From Planococcus sp. PAMC 21323 (GTDB lineage Bacteria; Bacillota; Bacilli; Bacillales_A; Planococcaceae), in NCBI RefSeq assembly GCF_000785555.1, contig NZ_CP009129.1, forward strand, positions 806,001 to 870,000: 64,000 bases of DNA, written 5' to 3'. Below the pieces are notes generated by a model. That model was not told where the DNA came from, did not search any database, and saw only the letters and a program-made list of their open reading frames with translations. Made by a program: the position numbers and the translations under genes. Shown piece by piece: positions 40,964 through 49,277 of this stretch; position 1 is the first letter of the stretch, and the number at the start of each line of letters is the position of its first letter.

Positions 40964-42109
40964 ATGAATCTTGATCAATTTCAAAAAGAGCTTGTTGCGT
41001 ATGCCTCGGATATCGGAATTGATAAAATCGGTTTTGCCTCAGCAGAACCTTTTTATAGCTTGAAGCATCAATTGATTCGTCAGCAACAATTAAATTATCA
41101 GTCTGGATTTGAAGAGTCAGACGTGGAAAAACGTACGCGACCGGAATTACTATTGAACGAAGCAGTTAGTATTATTGCAATCGCGATCGCCTATCCATCC
41201 CGAATGAAGGATGCACCGCAAGGAGTCAAAGGTGCACGGAGAGGAATTTTCTCCCGGTCTTCTTGGGGGAAAGACTATCATGCGGCACTGAGAGAGCGTT
41301 TAACGCTATTAGAAGCATTTATCGCTTCACGTTACCCAGAAGCACGAATGCGATCAATGGTGGACACAGGTGAGCTTTCTGACCGTGCAGTAGCAGAACG
41401 TGCAGGAATTGGCTGGAGTGCCAAAAACACCAATATTATCACGCCAGAATTTGGTTCATACGTATATCTTGGTGAAATGATTACCAATATTCCATTTCGA
41501 TTTGATGAGCCAATGGAAGATCAATGCGGCGATTGTCGTCTTTGTATCGATAGCTGTCCAACAGGTGCTATAGTTGAAGCGGGTCAATTAAACGCTCAGC
41601 GCTGCATTTCGTTTTTAACGCAAACGAAAGGATTTTTACCAGATGAATTTCGTGGCAAAATCGGCAACCGATTGTATGGCTGCGATACGTGTCAGACGGT
41701 TTGTCCAAAAAACAAGCGTAAAGCCAATCAAATTCATGCAGAGTTTGAGCCAGATCCAGAAATTGCGAAACCCTTATTGCTGCCATTGTTAACAATCTCT
41801 AATCGTGAGTTTAAAGATAAGTTTGGTTATGTGTCCGGATCGTGGCGAGGCAAAAAACCGATTCAGCGAAATGCTATTTTGGCGTTAGCACATTTTAAAG
41901 AAACAGCTGCTATACCTGTTTTGATTCAATTGCTCGACAGTGATGAGAGACCCGTTATTCGAGGAACTGCAGCATGGGCAATTGGCAAAATCGGAACATC
42001 CGAAGGGTTAGTTGCTTTACAACAAGCAGAGGAAAATGAAAAAGATAGAGAAGTACAAGAAGAAATTCAAAAAGGATTGGCATTTTTTGCTGAAAGATCG
42101 AAAGGATAA
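40964..42109 (+). CDS. queG: Epoxyqueuosine reductase QueG
   Basis: The 381-residue enzyme carries out the last step of queuosine synthesis, reducing epoxyqueuosine in tRNA with cobalamin and two 4Fe-4S clusters. The clusters are visible as CGDCRLCIDSCPTG (about residue 187) and CDTCQTVCP (about 239). VDTGELSDRAVAERAGIGW lies in the cobalamin domain. A C-terminal HEAT-like repeat region begins near residue 300. GAGGGG precedes the ATG at 40964; the GTG five codons earlier overlaps it. trmL follows almost directly. Confidence 0.92.
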   Translation: MNLDQFQKELVAYASDIGIDKIGFASAEPFYSLKHQLIRQQQLNYQSGFEESDVEKRTRPELLLNEAVSIIAIAIAYPSRMKDAPQGVKGARRGIFSRSSWGKDYHAALRERLTLLEAFIASRYPEARMRSMVDTGELSDRAVAERAGIGWSAKNTNIITPEFGSYVYLGEMITNIPFRFDEPMEDQCGDCRLCIDSCPTGAIVEAGQLNAQRCISFLTQTKGFLPDEFRGKIGNRLYGCDTCQTVCPKNKRKANQIHAEFEPDPEIAKPLLLPLLTISNREFKDKFGYVSGSWRGKKPIQRNAILALAHFKETAAIPVLIQLLDSDERPVIRGTAAWAIGKIGTSEGLVALQQAEENEKDREVQEEIQKGLAFFAERSKG

Positions 42110-42118
42110 GTGACAGAT

Positions 42119-42592
42119 TTGGCTATTCATATTGTGTTGTACCAACCGCTAATACCAGCGAATACAGGAAATATCGCGCGTTCATGCGCAGGGACAGGTG
42201 TAAAGTTACATTTAATACGTCCACTAGGTTTTTCAACAGACGATAAAATGTTGAAACGTGCCGGACTTGATTATTGGGAGCATGTCGATATTCATTATTA
42301 CGATGGATTGCAGGAGTTGTTTGATCGTTACAAAGACGGAGCATTTTATTATATTACGAAATTTGGTGCAAAAACACATACGTCTTATGATTATTCTGAT
42401 AGAGAAAAAGACCATTTCTTTGTTTTTGGACAAGAAACAAAAGGATTGCCTAAAGAATTGATTGAACAAAACCCAGATCATTGTTTACGTATTCCGATGA
42501 ATGACAATATCCGTTCGCTCAATTTATCAAATACGGCATCCATTTTAATGTATGAAGCGTTACGCCAACAAGATTACCCTGGCTTAGAATAA
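42119..42592 (+). CDS. trmL: tRNA (cytidine(34)-2'-O)-methyltransferase TrmL/CspR
   Basis: The 157-residue SPOUT-fold enzyme has HIVLYQPLIPANTGNIAR at the N-terminus, LIRPLGFSTDDKMLKRAGLDYW, FVFGQETKGLP and RSLNLSNTASI at the knot, all typical of TrmL, which methylates the wobble ribose of leucine tRNAs. There is no ATG. TTG at 42119 gives M-A-I-H-I-V, which aligns with the B. subtilis CspR start, and AAAGGA lies about 10 bases upstream. GTG at 42110, overlapping the queG end by proximity, is the alternative. It is co-transcribed with queG, another wobble-base modification gene. Confidence 0.9.
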   Translation: MAIHIVLYQPLIPANTGNIARSCAGTGVKLHLIRPLGFSTDDKMLKRAGLDYWEHVDIHYYDGLQELFDRYKDGAFYYITKFGAKTHTSYDYSDREKDHFFVFGQETKGLPKELIEQNPDHCLRIPMNDNIRSLNLSNTASILMYEALRQQDYPGLE

Positions 42593-42595
42593 AAA

Positions 42596-42624
42596 AAAGG
42601 ACAGCGAATTTCGCTGTCCTTTTA
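42596..42624. terminator. Bidirectional intrinsic terminator
   Basis: AAAGGACAGCGA and TCGCTGTCCTTT form a 12-bp stem with a 3-nt loop between trmL and the convergent miniprotein gene. Confidence 0.9.
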
Positions 42625-42626
42625 CA

Positions 42627-42725
42627 CTATTCTCTTTCGTTTGTTCCAGGCTTGTCATCGTATCCAGCAGTAAAAATAGCTACTAAGAACGAAACACAAA
42701 TACCTAAAATAAGGATTAAGTTCAT
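42627..42725 (-). CDS. 32-residue single-span membrane miniprotein
   Basis: The minus-strand ORF encodes 32 residues. A hydrophobic helix (residues 2-20, NLILILGICVSFLVAIFTA) is followed by a short charged, hydrophilic tail ending in TNERE. An excellent ribosome binding site, AAGGAGGTC, lies 6 bases before the ATG, and the convergent terminator follows the stop directly, so I take it as a real gene. The N-terminus would probably face out and the tail stay in the cytoplasm. I do not recognise a family. Confidence 0.7.
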   Translation of the reverse strand: MNLILILGICVSFLVAIFTAGYDDKPGTNERE

Positions 42726-42902
42726 AAGTATGACCTCCTTGAAATGTGCATCTTTGTTTAGTATAGCTTACAAGCGGGAAAAATGAAATATACAACATGG
42801 ATTGAAATGTGGATAATTTCTGACGGTCTGTTAAAAATGAAACTTATTTCGTATTCAATCGTATAAAGAAGACAACAACAGTTATAGAAGGGATGAAATA
42901 AT

Positions 42903-43205
42903 ATGAAAATGAAAATTTCTGTCGCATTGCTTTGGTTTACAGGTTTAGCTGAAGCATTTCTAGCGATTCCATTAATAGGCGGGGGCTTTGTCATTAGTAC
43001 AGGCTATACAGCTTTAGGCGTGATGTTTGTACTTCATGCCATTACTTTATTCTTTTGCTTCCGCGAATATTCACCAAAAGCAGGTTCAATTCTTGGAGTC
43101 ATTACAAGTACAATTGCATGGATACCAGGCGTAGGTTGGGTATTCCATTTGATTACGGCAGCAGTGTTATTGCTGTCAGCAACATTTACTAGAAACAGAG
43201 TATAA
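42903..43205 (+). CDS. Small three-span membrane protein of unknown function
   Basis: The 100-residue protein has three hydrophobic segments (about residues 5-33, 35-52 and 60-93) separated by a short loop REYSPKAGS. AAGGGATG precedes the ATG. Its own terminator follows. I do not recognise a family. The gene lies alone between the miniprotein and the purine permease. Confidence 0.6.
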   Translation: MKMKISVALLWFTGLAEAFLAIPLIGGGFVISTGYTALGVMFVLHAITLFFCFREYSPKAGSILGVITSTIAWIPGVGWVFHLITAAVLLLSATFTRNRV

Positions 43206-43206
43206 C

Positions 43207-43236
43207 CAAAAAAACCGCCAAATGGCGGTTTTTTTA
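43207..43236. terminator. Bidirectional intrinsic terminator
   Basis: AAAAACCGCCA and TGGCGGTTTTT form a perfect stem with a 2-nt apparent loop and A/T tails, between convergent genes. Confidence 0.9.
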
Positions 43237-43246
43237 TGTCTACTAA

Positions 43247-44548
43247 TCAATGAGGAGCAATCAATAGTTGAATGGTAAACAAAATGGCAAAGATATAAAG
43301 AATAGGATGCACTGATTTTCCTTGTCCTTTGAAAACTTTCATCAACGGATAAGATATAAATCCGAAAGCGATGCCCGTTGCAATACTCGATGTTAAAGGC
43401 ATCGCAAGGACAATCAGAAATGCAGGAAACGCTTCGTCGAATTTTTCCCATTCAATGTGTTTAACAGAGTCGATCATTAAACTACCAACAATGATTAAAG
43501 CGGGTGCTGTGATAGCGGCGACACTTGATAAAGAGCCAACTAAAGGTCCGAAAAATGCTGCGACAATAAACAATATAGCGACTGTTAAACTTGTCAAACC
43601 TGTGCGCCCACCAGCTGCAACACCTGCAGAAGATTCAACATAAGCAGAAGTTGGGCTTGTACCAACCATTGCACCAGCTGTAGCTGCGATTGAATCGGCT
43701 AACAAAGCTTGGCGCATTCTTGGCATTTTATTGTCTTTCATGAGACCTGCTTGCTTAGCAACTCCGATCATCGTACCTGTGGTGTCAAATAACGTAACGA
43801 GTAGAAATGAGAAAACGACACCGTATAGGCCGAACTCAATAACTAATTGAATGGCCTCTACAGGATTCCAAATAAGGATTCCTTCCGGTAAAGAAGGAAG
43901 CTTTATTAATCCAGCATCAAATTTTAATTGACCTGTAAAAAAGGCAACTATTCCGGTAATAATCATGCCGTAAAAAATACCGCCGTGAATATTTAAGGAC
44001 ATAAAGATTACGGTAATTAGTAAGCCGAGTAGTGTTAATGCGACTAACGGGGACGTTAAATCACCTAATCCAACCAAGTTAGCATCATTAGCAACTATTA
44101 AACCGCTCAGTCTCATACCGATAAAAGCGATAAATAGACCAATTCCTGCTGTGATTGCATGTTTTAAGTTTTCAGGAATGGCTTGGATTAACACTTTTCT
44201 TAAAGAAGTTAACGACAATAGGATGAAAATGAGGCCCGCAACAAAAACTGCTGCAAAGGCAGTTACATAGTCGATTGCACCACCTGAACCGAGTACCATT
44301 GAAGTGAAATAAGCATTTAAACCCATACCAGGTGCAATGGCGATAGGGTAATTGGCAGCTAACGCCATCCATAAAGTTCCGATTACAGCGGCGATAATCG
44401 TTGCTAAAAAAACTTGATCAAATGGTACGCCCGCTGCACCTAAAATGACAGGATTGACGATGACGATATAAGCCATCGTCAGAAAAGTCGTCATACCAGC
44501 AGTGATTTCCGTCTTTATCGTAGTATTATTTTCTTTTAAATGAAACAT
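43247..44548 (-). CDS. Guanine/hypoxanthine permease, AzgA/PbuG-PbuO subfamily
   Basis: The 433-residue permease has about 13 transmembrane segments. TEITAGMTTFLTMAYIVIVNP near the N-terminus, the substrate-site segments APGMGLNAYF and TLFDTTGTMIGVA, and GTSPTSAYVESSAGVAAGGRTGLTS are diagnostic of the AzgA-like branch of nucleobase permeases. It imports guanine, hypoxanthine or adenine with protons. GGAGGAG precedes the ATG. In B. subtilis pbuG has a purine riboswitch; I find none in the 140 bases upstream here. Confidence 0.9.
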   Translation of the reverse strand: MFHLKENNTTIKTEITAGMTTFLTMAYIVIVNPVILGAAGVPFDQVFLATIIAAVIGTLWMALAANYPIAIAPGMGLNAYFTSMVLGSGGAIDYVTAFAAVFVAGLIFILLSLTSLRKVLIQAIPENLKHAITAGIGLFIAFIGMRLSGLIVANDANLVGLGDLTSPLVALTLLGLLITVIFMSLNIHGGIFYGMIITGIVAFFTGQLKFDAGLIKLPSLPEGILIWNPVEAIQLVIEFGLYGVVFSFLLVTLFDTTGTMIGVAKQAGLMKDNKMPRMRQALLADSIAATAGAMVGTSPTSAYVESSAGVAAGGRTGLTSLTVAILFIVAAFFGPLVGSLSSVAAITAPALIIVGSLMIDSVKHIEWEKFDEAFPAFLIVLAMPLTSSIATGIAFGFISYPLMKVFKGQGKSVHPILYIFAILFTIQLLIAPH

Positions 44549-44699
44549 ATGTAGCTCCTCCTAAAACACGAACAATTTTAAACAACATGATATATATTAT
44601 TCGTTCTATTCAAAGAGTGCAAGAACTTCCAACGAAATCCTAAAAGTCGAATTAATCTAATATTATTTGTACAATAGAAAGGAGAAAGGATGATGATGA

Positions 44700-45530
44700 A
44701 TGGACCTAACAATCAATTCAACAAAACAATTACATAATGGAGTCGAAATGCCGCGCTTTGGATTAGGTGTCTACAAAATGACTGACAAAGAAGCCGCAGT
44801 AGAAGCGATGATTGCAGCTATCGGAGAAGGTTATAAAGCAATTGATACCGCGACAATTTACGATAACGAAGCCGAAGTAGGAGAGGCCGTTCGAAATTCT
44901 GGTGTAGAGCGCGAAGACTTATTTATCACGTCAAAAGTTTGGAATACCGATCAAGGTTATGACGAAACATTGAGAGCATTTGAAGCATCATTAAAGCGTC
45001 TTGACTTTGATTATTTAGACCTTTATTTGACACATTGGGCAATCGAAGGGAAGTATGTCGATACGTATCGCGCGATACAACGACTTTATGATGAAAAACT
45101 AGTTCGTTCAATCGGAGTCTCAAATCACCATGAGCATCATCTAGAGAAAATTTTAGCAACGGCTAATACAAAACCAATGGTCAATCAAATTGAGTTGCAT
45201 CCACAATTAACGCAAGTTCCGTTACGTAATTTTTGTGAGGAAAATGACATTGCTATTACTTCATGGTCACCACTTGCAAGAGGTCGTCTATTAGAAGACC
45301 CAGTGATATCAGAAATTGCCAAACAACACAATAAATCAATTGCACAAGTGATTATTCGTTGGCATTTACAAAGTGGTTTAATTGTTATTCCAAAATCTGT
45401 AAAACCTTCACGTATTCAAGAAAATGCGCACGTATTTGATTTTTCATTATCGCAAGAAGAAATGAAAATGATTGATGAGTTAAACCAAGATTGGCGAAGC
45501 GGAACAAATCCGGATGACATTAAGGTATAA
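44700..45530 (+). CDS. Aldo/keto reductase
   Basis: The 276-residue NADPH-dependent reductase has the catalytic tetrad Asp and Tyr in AIDTATIYDNE, Lys in TSKVWN and His in LTHWAIEG. NQIELHPQLTQ and the cofactor motif IPKSVKPSRIQEN follow. It resembles YvgN/YtbE-type enzymes that reduce aldehydes such as methylglyoxal. Three tandem ATGs at 44690-44698 are out of frame; the ATG at 44700 is 9 bases after AAAGGA. Confidence 0.88.
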   Translation: MDLTINSTKQLHNGVEMPRFGLGVYKMTDKEAAVEAMIAAIGEGYKAIDTATIYDNEAEVGEAVRNSGVEREDLFITSKVWNTDQGYDETLRAFEASLKRLDFDYLDLYLTHWAIEGKYVDTYRAIQRLYDEKLVRSIGVSNHHEHHLEKILATANTKPMVNQIELHPQLTQVPLRNFCEENDIAITSWSPLARGRLLEDPVISEIAKQHNKSIAQVIIRWHLQSGLIVIPKSVKPSRIQENAHVFDFSLSQEEMKMIDELNQDWRSGTNPDDIKV

Positions 45531-45558
45531 AAGATAAGCTACTTAGGTAGCTGAAATC

Positions 45559-45601
45559 AAAAAGAACGAAGAAAAGGAAATCCTTTTCTTCGTTCTTTTT
45601 A
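45559..45601. terminator. Bidirectional intrinsic terminator
   Basis: A perfect 18-bp stem (AAAGAACGAAGAAAAGGA and complement) with a 2-nt apparent loop between convergent genes. Confidence 0.93.
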
Positions 45602-46447
45602 TTATCTTGCAGTATCTTCAACCACTACTTTTTCATTAGTGAACGGGTGGATGAATGACATACGGAATGCATGTAAGTGATAGGCACCATCTTGTGTAGG
45701 CGGTCCATCGTATAATGTGTCTCCAACAATCGGGTGTCCGATATGAGAAAGATGTGTACGAATTTGGTGAGTGCGACCTGTTTCAAGTGTTAAGTGAAGC
45801 AAAGATTTGCCTTCCATTAACTTTAACACGCGGTAATGCGTGACAGCGCTTTGGCCCGTTTGTGAAACCATGCGACGTGTCGGGTGATGACGATCGCGGC
45901 CAATTGCAAAATCAATTGTGCCAGATTTATTATGAACTTTACCTTTAACGACAGCTTCATAATCACGAACCAATTGTTTTTGTTCTAACATGCGATCCAA
46001 TACATTTTTTGCAACAGGGTGTTTAGCAACCATCAATAAACCAGAAGTTCCTTGATCTAAGCGGTGTACATGCTCGCCATATGATCCACCATTGCGGATA
46101 ATGTGGCCAAGAACGGCATTGATAAACGTATCTGTTTGGCCGACTTCGTTCGGGTGTGTCGCCATACCTTTTGGTTTACGAGCCACGATAAAATGATCGT
46201 CTTCAAAAAGTACCGGTAGCTCGACATCGTGTTTAGGTTCGTAAGGTGAATCTGCGGGTGGCAAGTCAAATTGCAAGACAGTTCCTTTTGGCAATGGTTC
46301 TTTCCAAATGACTTCTTGGAATTTGTCATTTTTTACGCTTTTGGCCATACGCATTTGGTGAACTACTTTTTTTCCAAGGCCCCATTCAGTTCTTAGTAAT
46401 TCTTCTACGGTCATACCTTCGTCTTTAATTTCGTAACTCCACGTCAT
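45602..46447 (-). CDS. RluA-family pseudouridine synthase, YhcT-like
   Basis: The 281-residue enzyme has the catalytic HRLDQGTSGLLMVAKHP motif with its Asp, RTHQIRTHLSHIGHPIVGDTLY near the C-terminus and an S4-like N-terminal region (VEELLRTEWGLGKKVVHQMRM). It isomerises uridine to pseudouridine in rRNA or tRNA. The nearby yhcX-like, pgcA and yhcYZ genes make B. subtilis YhcT the likely orthologue. GGAGGAAA precedes the chosen ATG at 46447; an upstream start would cover the preceding terminator. Confidence 0.88.
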   Translation of the reverse strand: MTWSYEIKDEGMTVEELLRTEWGLGKKVVHQMRMAKSVKNDKFQEVIWKEPLPKGTVLQFDLPPADSPYEPKHDVELPVLFEDDHFIVARKPKGMATHPNEVGQTDTFINAVLGHIIRNGGSYGEHVHRLDQGTSGLLMVAKHPVAKNVLDRMLEQKQLVRDYEAVVKGKVHNKSGTIDFAIGRDRHHPTRRMVSQTGQSAVTHYRVLKLMEGKSLLHLTLETGRTHQIRTHLSHIGHPIVGDTLYDGPPTQDGAYHLHAFRMSFIHPFTNEKVVVEDTAR

Positions 46448-46461
46448 TCGGTTTCCTCCAA

Positions 46462-46497
46462 AAAAAAGGATCATGCGCAAGGCACATGATCCTTTTG
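46462..46497 (-). terminator. Intrinsic terminator between the thioredoxin-like gene and the pseudouridine synthase gene
   Basis: AAAAGGATCATG and CATGATCCTTTT arms enclose a 9-nt loop. On the minus strand a run of eight T follows directly before the next ribosome binding site. Confidence 0.9.
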
Positions 46498-46501
46498 TCA
46501 G

Positions 46502-46972
46502 TTATTTTTTAACTACATCATTGAAAAATAGTTCAATATTTTCTTTCGGCTGTGCGCCGACCCAACGCGAAACTTCTTTACCATCTTCATAATGAACCAA
46601 AGTTGGCGTTGCTTCAATCTGGTATGGTGCAGCTTCTTCTTCATACTCTAACAGATTATACTGCAAAACGTCTACATCCATGTCTTCTGCCACTGGCATT
46701 AAAATAGGCGTCGTTTGCTGGCAATAGCTACATAATGGGCTGTAAAAATACACAGTTGTCGGCTCGCCGCTTGCAATTTCTTTTTCTAAGTCCGCTGGTA
46801 AGACAATGTTTTGATAATTCTCGTCATCTAGTTGATCAATAGTTGCTTGGTTCAAATCTTCTGTATCATAAGGATTATTCGCCAATTTTTCATCGTTTGC
46901 TTGGTTAGTTAATAAAATAATTCCGACGAAAACGATTACGACGATTCCAGCGATGATTAATAATTTCTTCAT
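46502..46972 (-). CDS. Membrane-anchored thioredoxin-like protein (BdbA-like)
   Basis: The 156-residue protein has an N-terminal signal anchor (residues 3-22) and an extracytoplasmic thioredoxin fold with the CSYC active site in YFYSPLCSYCQQTTP and the cis-proline segment EATPTLVHYEDG. It should act outside the membrane on protein disulfides, with electron exchange through the DsbB-like protein encoded 2 bases upstream. AAGGAGGAA precedes the ATG. Confidence 0.87.
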   Translation of the reverse strand: MKKLLIIAGIVVIVFVGIILLTNQANDEKLANNPYDTEDLNQATIDQLDDENYQNIVLPADLEKEIASGEPTTVYFYSPLCSYCQQTTPILMPVAEDMDVDVLQYNLLEYEEEAAPYQIEATPTLVHYEDGKEVSRWVGAQPKENIELFFNDVVKK

Positions 46973-46974
46973 TT

Positions 46975-47400
46975 TTACTTTTCCTCCTTAAGGGTTTTCA
47001 ATAAATAAATGCTCATTCCTGCGATTAAAATAAATGCGGTAAGCGCTAGTAAAGGAATGGTAATAAAGCCGAAGACATTGATGTATTCTCCAGTGCACGG
47101 AACAAGTCCGCAAGAAGGTGCAGCATCTGCTAAAAAATCGAGCTTTTGCAAGCTATAGTGGTAAATGGAAATTCCGCCACCAATAACTGAAAAAACCAAT
47201 GCAGTCGTTGCAATTCGAACATTTTTCTGTACAAAAGCGATACCTAGAACAATAACTAGTGGATACATGAAAATACGTTGAATCCAGCAAAGTTCACATG
47301 GAGCATAATCGCGAATTTCAGAAAAATAAAGTGAACCTGCCGTAGCAACGAGCGCTACAATCCACATGGACAGCAAAATATTTTCCTGGCGTTTGGTCAT
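46975..47400 (-). CDS. bdbC: DsbB-family disulfide oxidoreductase (BdbC-like)
   Basis: The 141-residue membrane protein has four transmembrane helices. The two DsbB/BdbC cysteine pairs are CELCWIQR (first periplasmic-side loop) and CGLVPC (second loop). It passes electrons from thiol oxidases to quinone. AGAGGGA precedes the chosen ATG at 47400; the longer in-frame start 25 codons upstream has no site. It is followed after 2 bases by its thioredoxin-like partner, an operon layout like bdbAC-type pairs. Confidence 0.88.
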   Translation of the reverse strand: MTKRQENILLSMWIVALVATAGSLYFSEIRDYAPCELCWIQRIFMYPLVIVLGIAFVQKNVRIATTALVFSVIGGGISIYHYSLQKLDFLADAAPSCGLVPCTGEYINVFGFITIPLLALTAFILIAGMSIYLLKTLKEEK

Positions 47401-47532
47401 TTTGTAGTCCCTCTTTTCAAAAATTGTTTCCATAGAATTATAATTGTAATCAAGAGACATGTAAAATAATATCAACCTGAGCGACTATCCGATATAATAA
47501 AGTATGAAACTTTTGTGAAGGAGAGCTGTGCT

Positions 47533-49077
47533 GTGTCAGAACAATTTGATCTATCCCATTTTGAAAAAAGCATGATCATTCGTGAAATGACTTATGCCGA
47601 TATAAACCCCATCTTGGAAATGCAGCGATTATGCTTTCCCGGTATGGATCCATGGAAAGAAGAACAATTAAGAAGCCATTTAGGCGTCTTTCCACAAGGT
47701 CAGCTCGTAGCTGAGTTAGATGGAACAGTTATTGGTTCATGTTCGAGTTTGCTTATTAACTTTGATGAATACGATGACCGCCATACATGGGACGATGTGA
47801 CAGATGCTGGTTACATAACAAATCACAATCCCGATGGTTACAATATGTACGGAATTGAAGTAATGGTGCATCCAGAATATCGCCGGATGAAAGTCGGACA
47901 GCGTTTATACGAAGCCCGTAAAGAGCTAGCGCGCGAGTTAAACTTAAAATCGATTATTATTGGTGGGCGCATTCCAAATTATCATAAACATGCAGATGAA
48001 ATGTCTCCACGTGAATATGTAGATTCTGTTTCCCGGCATAAGATTTACGATCCTGTTTTAACCTTCCAATTAATGAATAACTTCCAATTGATGCGCATTA
48101 ACCCGAACTATTTACAGGACGATGTAGCATCAGGCAAATATGCGACCTTAATGGAATGGAACAACGTTGATTACAAACCGATTTCCAAGCGTCACTTTAA
48201 AACGAGTTTGCCGGTTCGTATTTGTGTCGTGCAGTATTTAATGCGTGCGATTACGTCATTCGATGACTTAGCTAACCAGGTAGAATATTTTGTAGATGTT
48301 GCATCAGATGCACATTCAGACTTTGTTGTATTCCCTGAAATTTTTACTACGCAGTTAATGTCGTTCTTAAACGAGCCATCACCAAGTCAAGCTGTTCGTA
48401 AACTAACAGAGTATACACCACAATATATCGAGTTGTTTACTGACTTAGCAGTTCGCTATAATATCAATATTATCGGCGGTTCTCATTTTGTTAAAGAAGA
48501 AGACGATGAAATTTACAACATTGCTTATTTATTCCGTCGCGACGGTTCGATTGACAAGCAATACAAAATTCATATTACGCCAAACGAACGTAAATGGTGG
48601 GGCATTTCTGCAGGAGATTCGGTTCGCGTATTCGATACAGATTGCGGGAAAATCGCCATTCAAATTTGCTATGATATTGAATTCCCAGAACTAGCACGCA
48701 TTGCGACAGATATGGGCGCCAACATTATTTTTACGCCATTCTGTACAGAAGATCGTCAAGGCTATTTACGTGTTCGTTATTGTGCACAAGCACGTGCTGT
48801 GGAAAATCAAATTTACACAGTCATTTCTGGTACGGTCGGAAACTTGCCACAAACTGAAAATATGGATATTCAATATGCTCAGTCCGGTATTTTTGCACCA
48901 TCAGATTTTGAATTTGCACGTGATGGCATTGTTGGGGAAACCAATCCAAATCTGGAAATGGTGTTAATTGGCGATGTCGATTTAGAAATCTTGCGTCGTC
49001 AACGTCAAAACGGTACGGTTAAGCAATTAAAAGACCGTCGCCATGATGTTTATCGTGTAGAATACAAAAAGGACTAA
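47533..49077 (+). CDS. yhcX: GNAT acetyltransferase-nitrilase fusion, YhcX-like
   Basis: The 514-residue two-domain protein has an N-terminal GNAT fold (EVMVHPEYRRMKVGQRLYEA around residue 120, the acetyl-CoA site) and a C-terminal carbon-nitrogen hydrolase domain. The hydrolase triad is Glu in VVFPEIF, Lys in YKIHITPNE and Cys in IQICYDIEFPE. Such proteins are thought to couple N-acylation and amide hydrolysis; the substrate is unknown. Length and order match B. subtilis YhcX (513 residues). GTG at 47533 is chosen, 9 bases after AAGGAG; an in-frame GTG at 47515 overlaps that site. Confidence 0.88.
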   Translation: MSEQFDLSHFEKSMIIREMTYADINPILEMQRLCFPGMDPWKEEQLRSHLGVFPQGQLVAELDGTVIGSCSSLLINFDEYDDRHTWDDVTDAGYITNHNPDGYNMYGIEVMVHPEYRRMKVGQRLYEARKELARELNLKSIIIGGRIPNYHKHADEMSPREYVDSVSRHKIYDPVLTFQLMNNFQLMRINPNYLQDDVASGKYATLMEWNNVDYKPISKRHFKTSLPVRICVVQYLMRAITSFDDLANQVEYFVDVASDAHSDFVVFPEIFTTQLMSFLNEPSPSQAVRKLTEYTPQYIELFTDLAVRYNINIIGGSHFVKEEDDEIYNIAYLFRRDGSIDKQYKIHITPNERKWWGISAGDSVRVFDTDCGKIAIQICYDIEFPELARIATDMGANIIFTPFCTEDRQGYLRVRYCAQARAVENQIYTVISGTVGNLPQTENMDIQYAQSGIFAPSDFEFARDGIVGETNPNLEMVLIGDVDLEILRRQRQNGTVKQLKDRRHDVYRVEYKKD

Positions 49078-49079
49078 AA

Positions 49080-49111
49080 CATCCGCTCCCAGAAATGGGA
49101 GCGGTTTTTCT
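49080..49111 (+). terminator. Intrinsic terminator after yhcX
   Basis: CCGCTCCCA-GAAA-TGGGAGCGG, a GNRA-capped 9-bp stem followed by five T. Confidence 0.92.
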
Positions 49112-49277
49112 GTGGGAAATTTGATAAACTAGAGTTTATCTTAAAAAAGCACTTTTACACCTTAATCGAGCCGTTTACCGTCCGGTTTATGAAGGAAAGT
49201 ACATGCTTTATGTAGAATGTTAGTAATAAGCCAGAAAGATTAGTCCAACGACTAACAATATGAATGGAGGAATAGTT

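Noticed and set aside
44549-44690. Purine riboswitch before the guanine/hypoxanthine permease gene
   Set aside because: The conserved purine-aptamer core and its two pairing loops are not found in this stretch on the minus strand.
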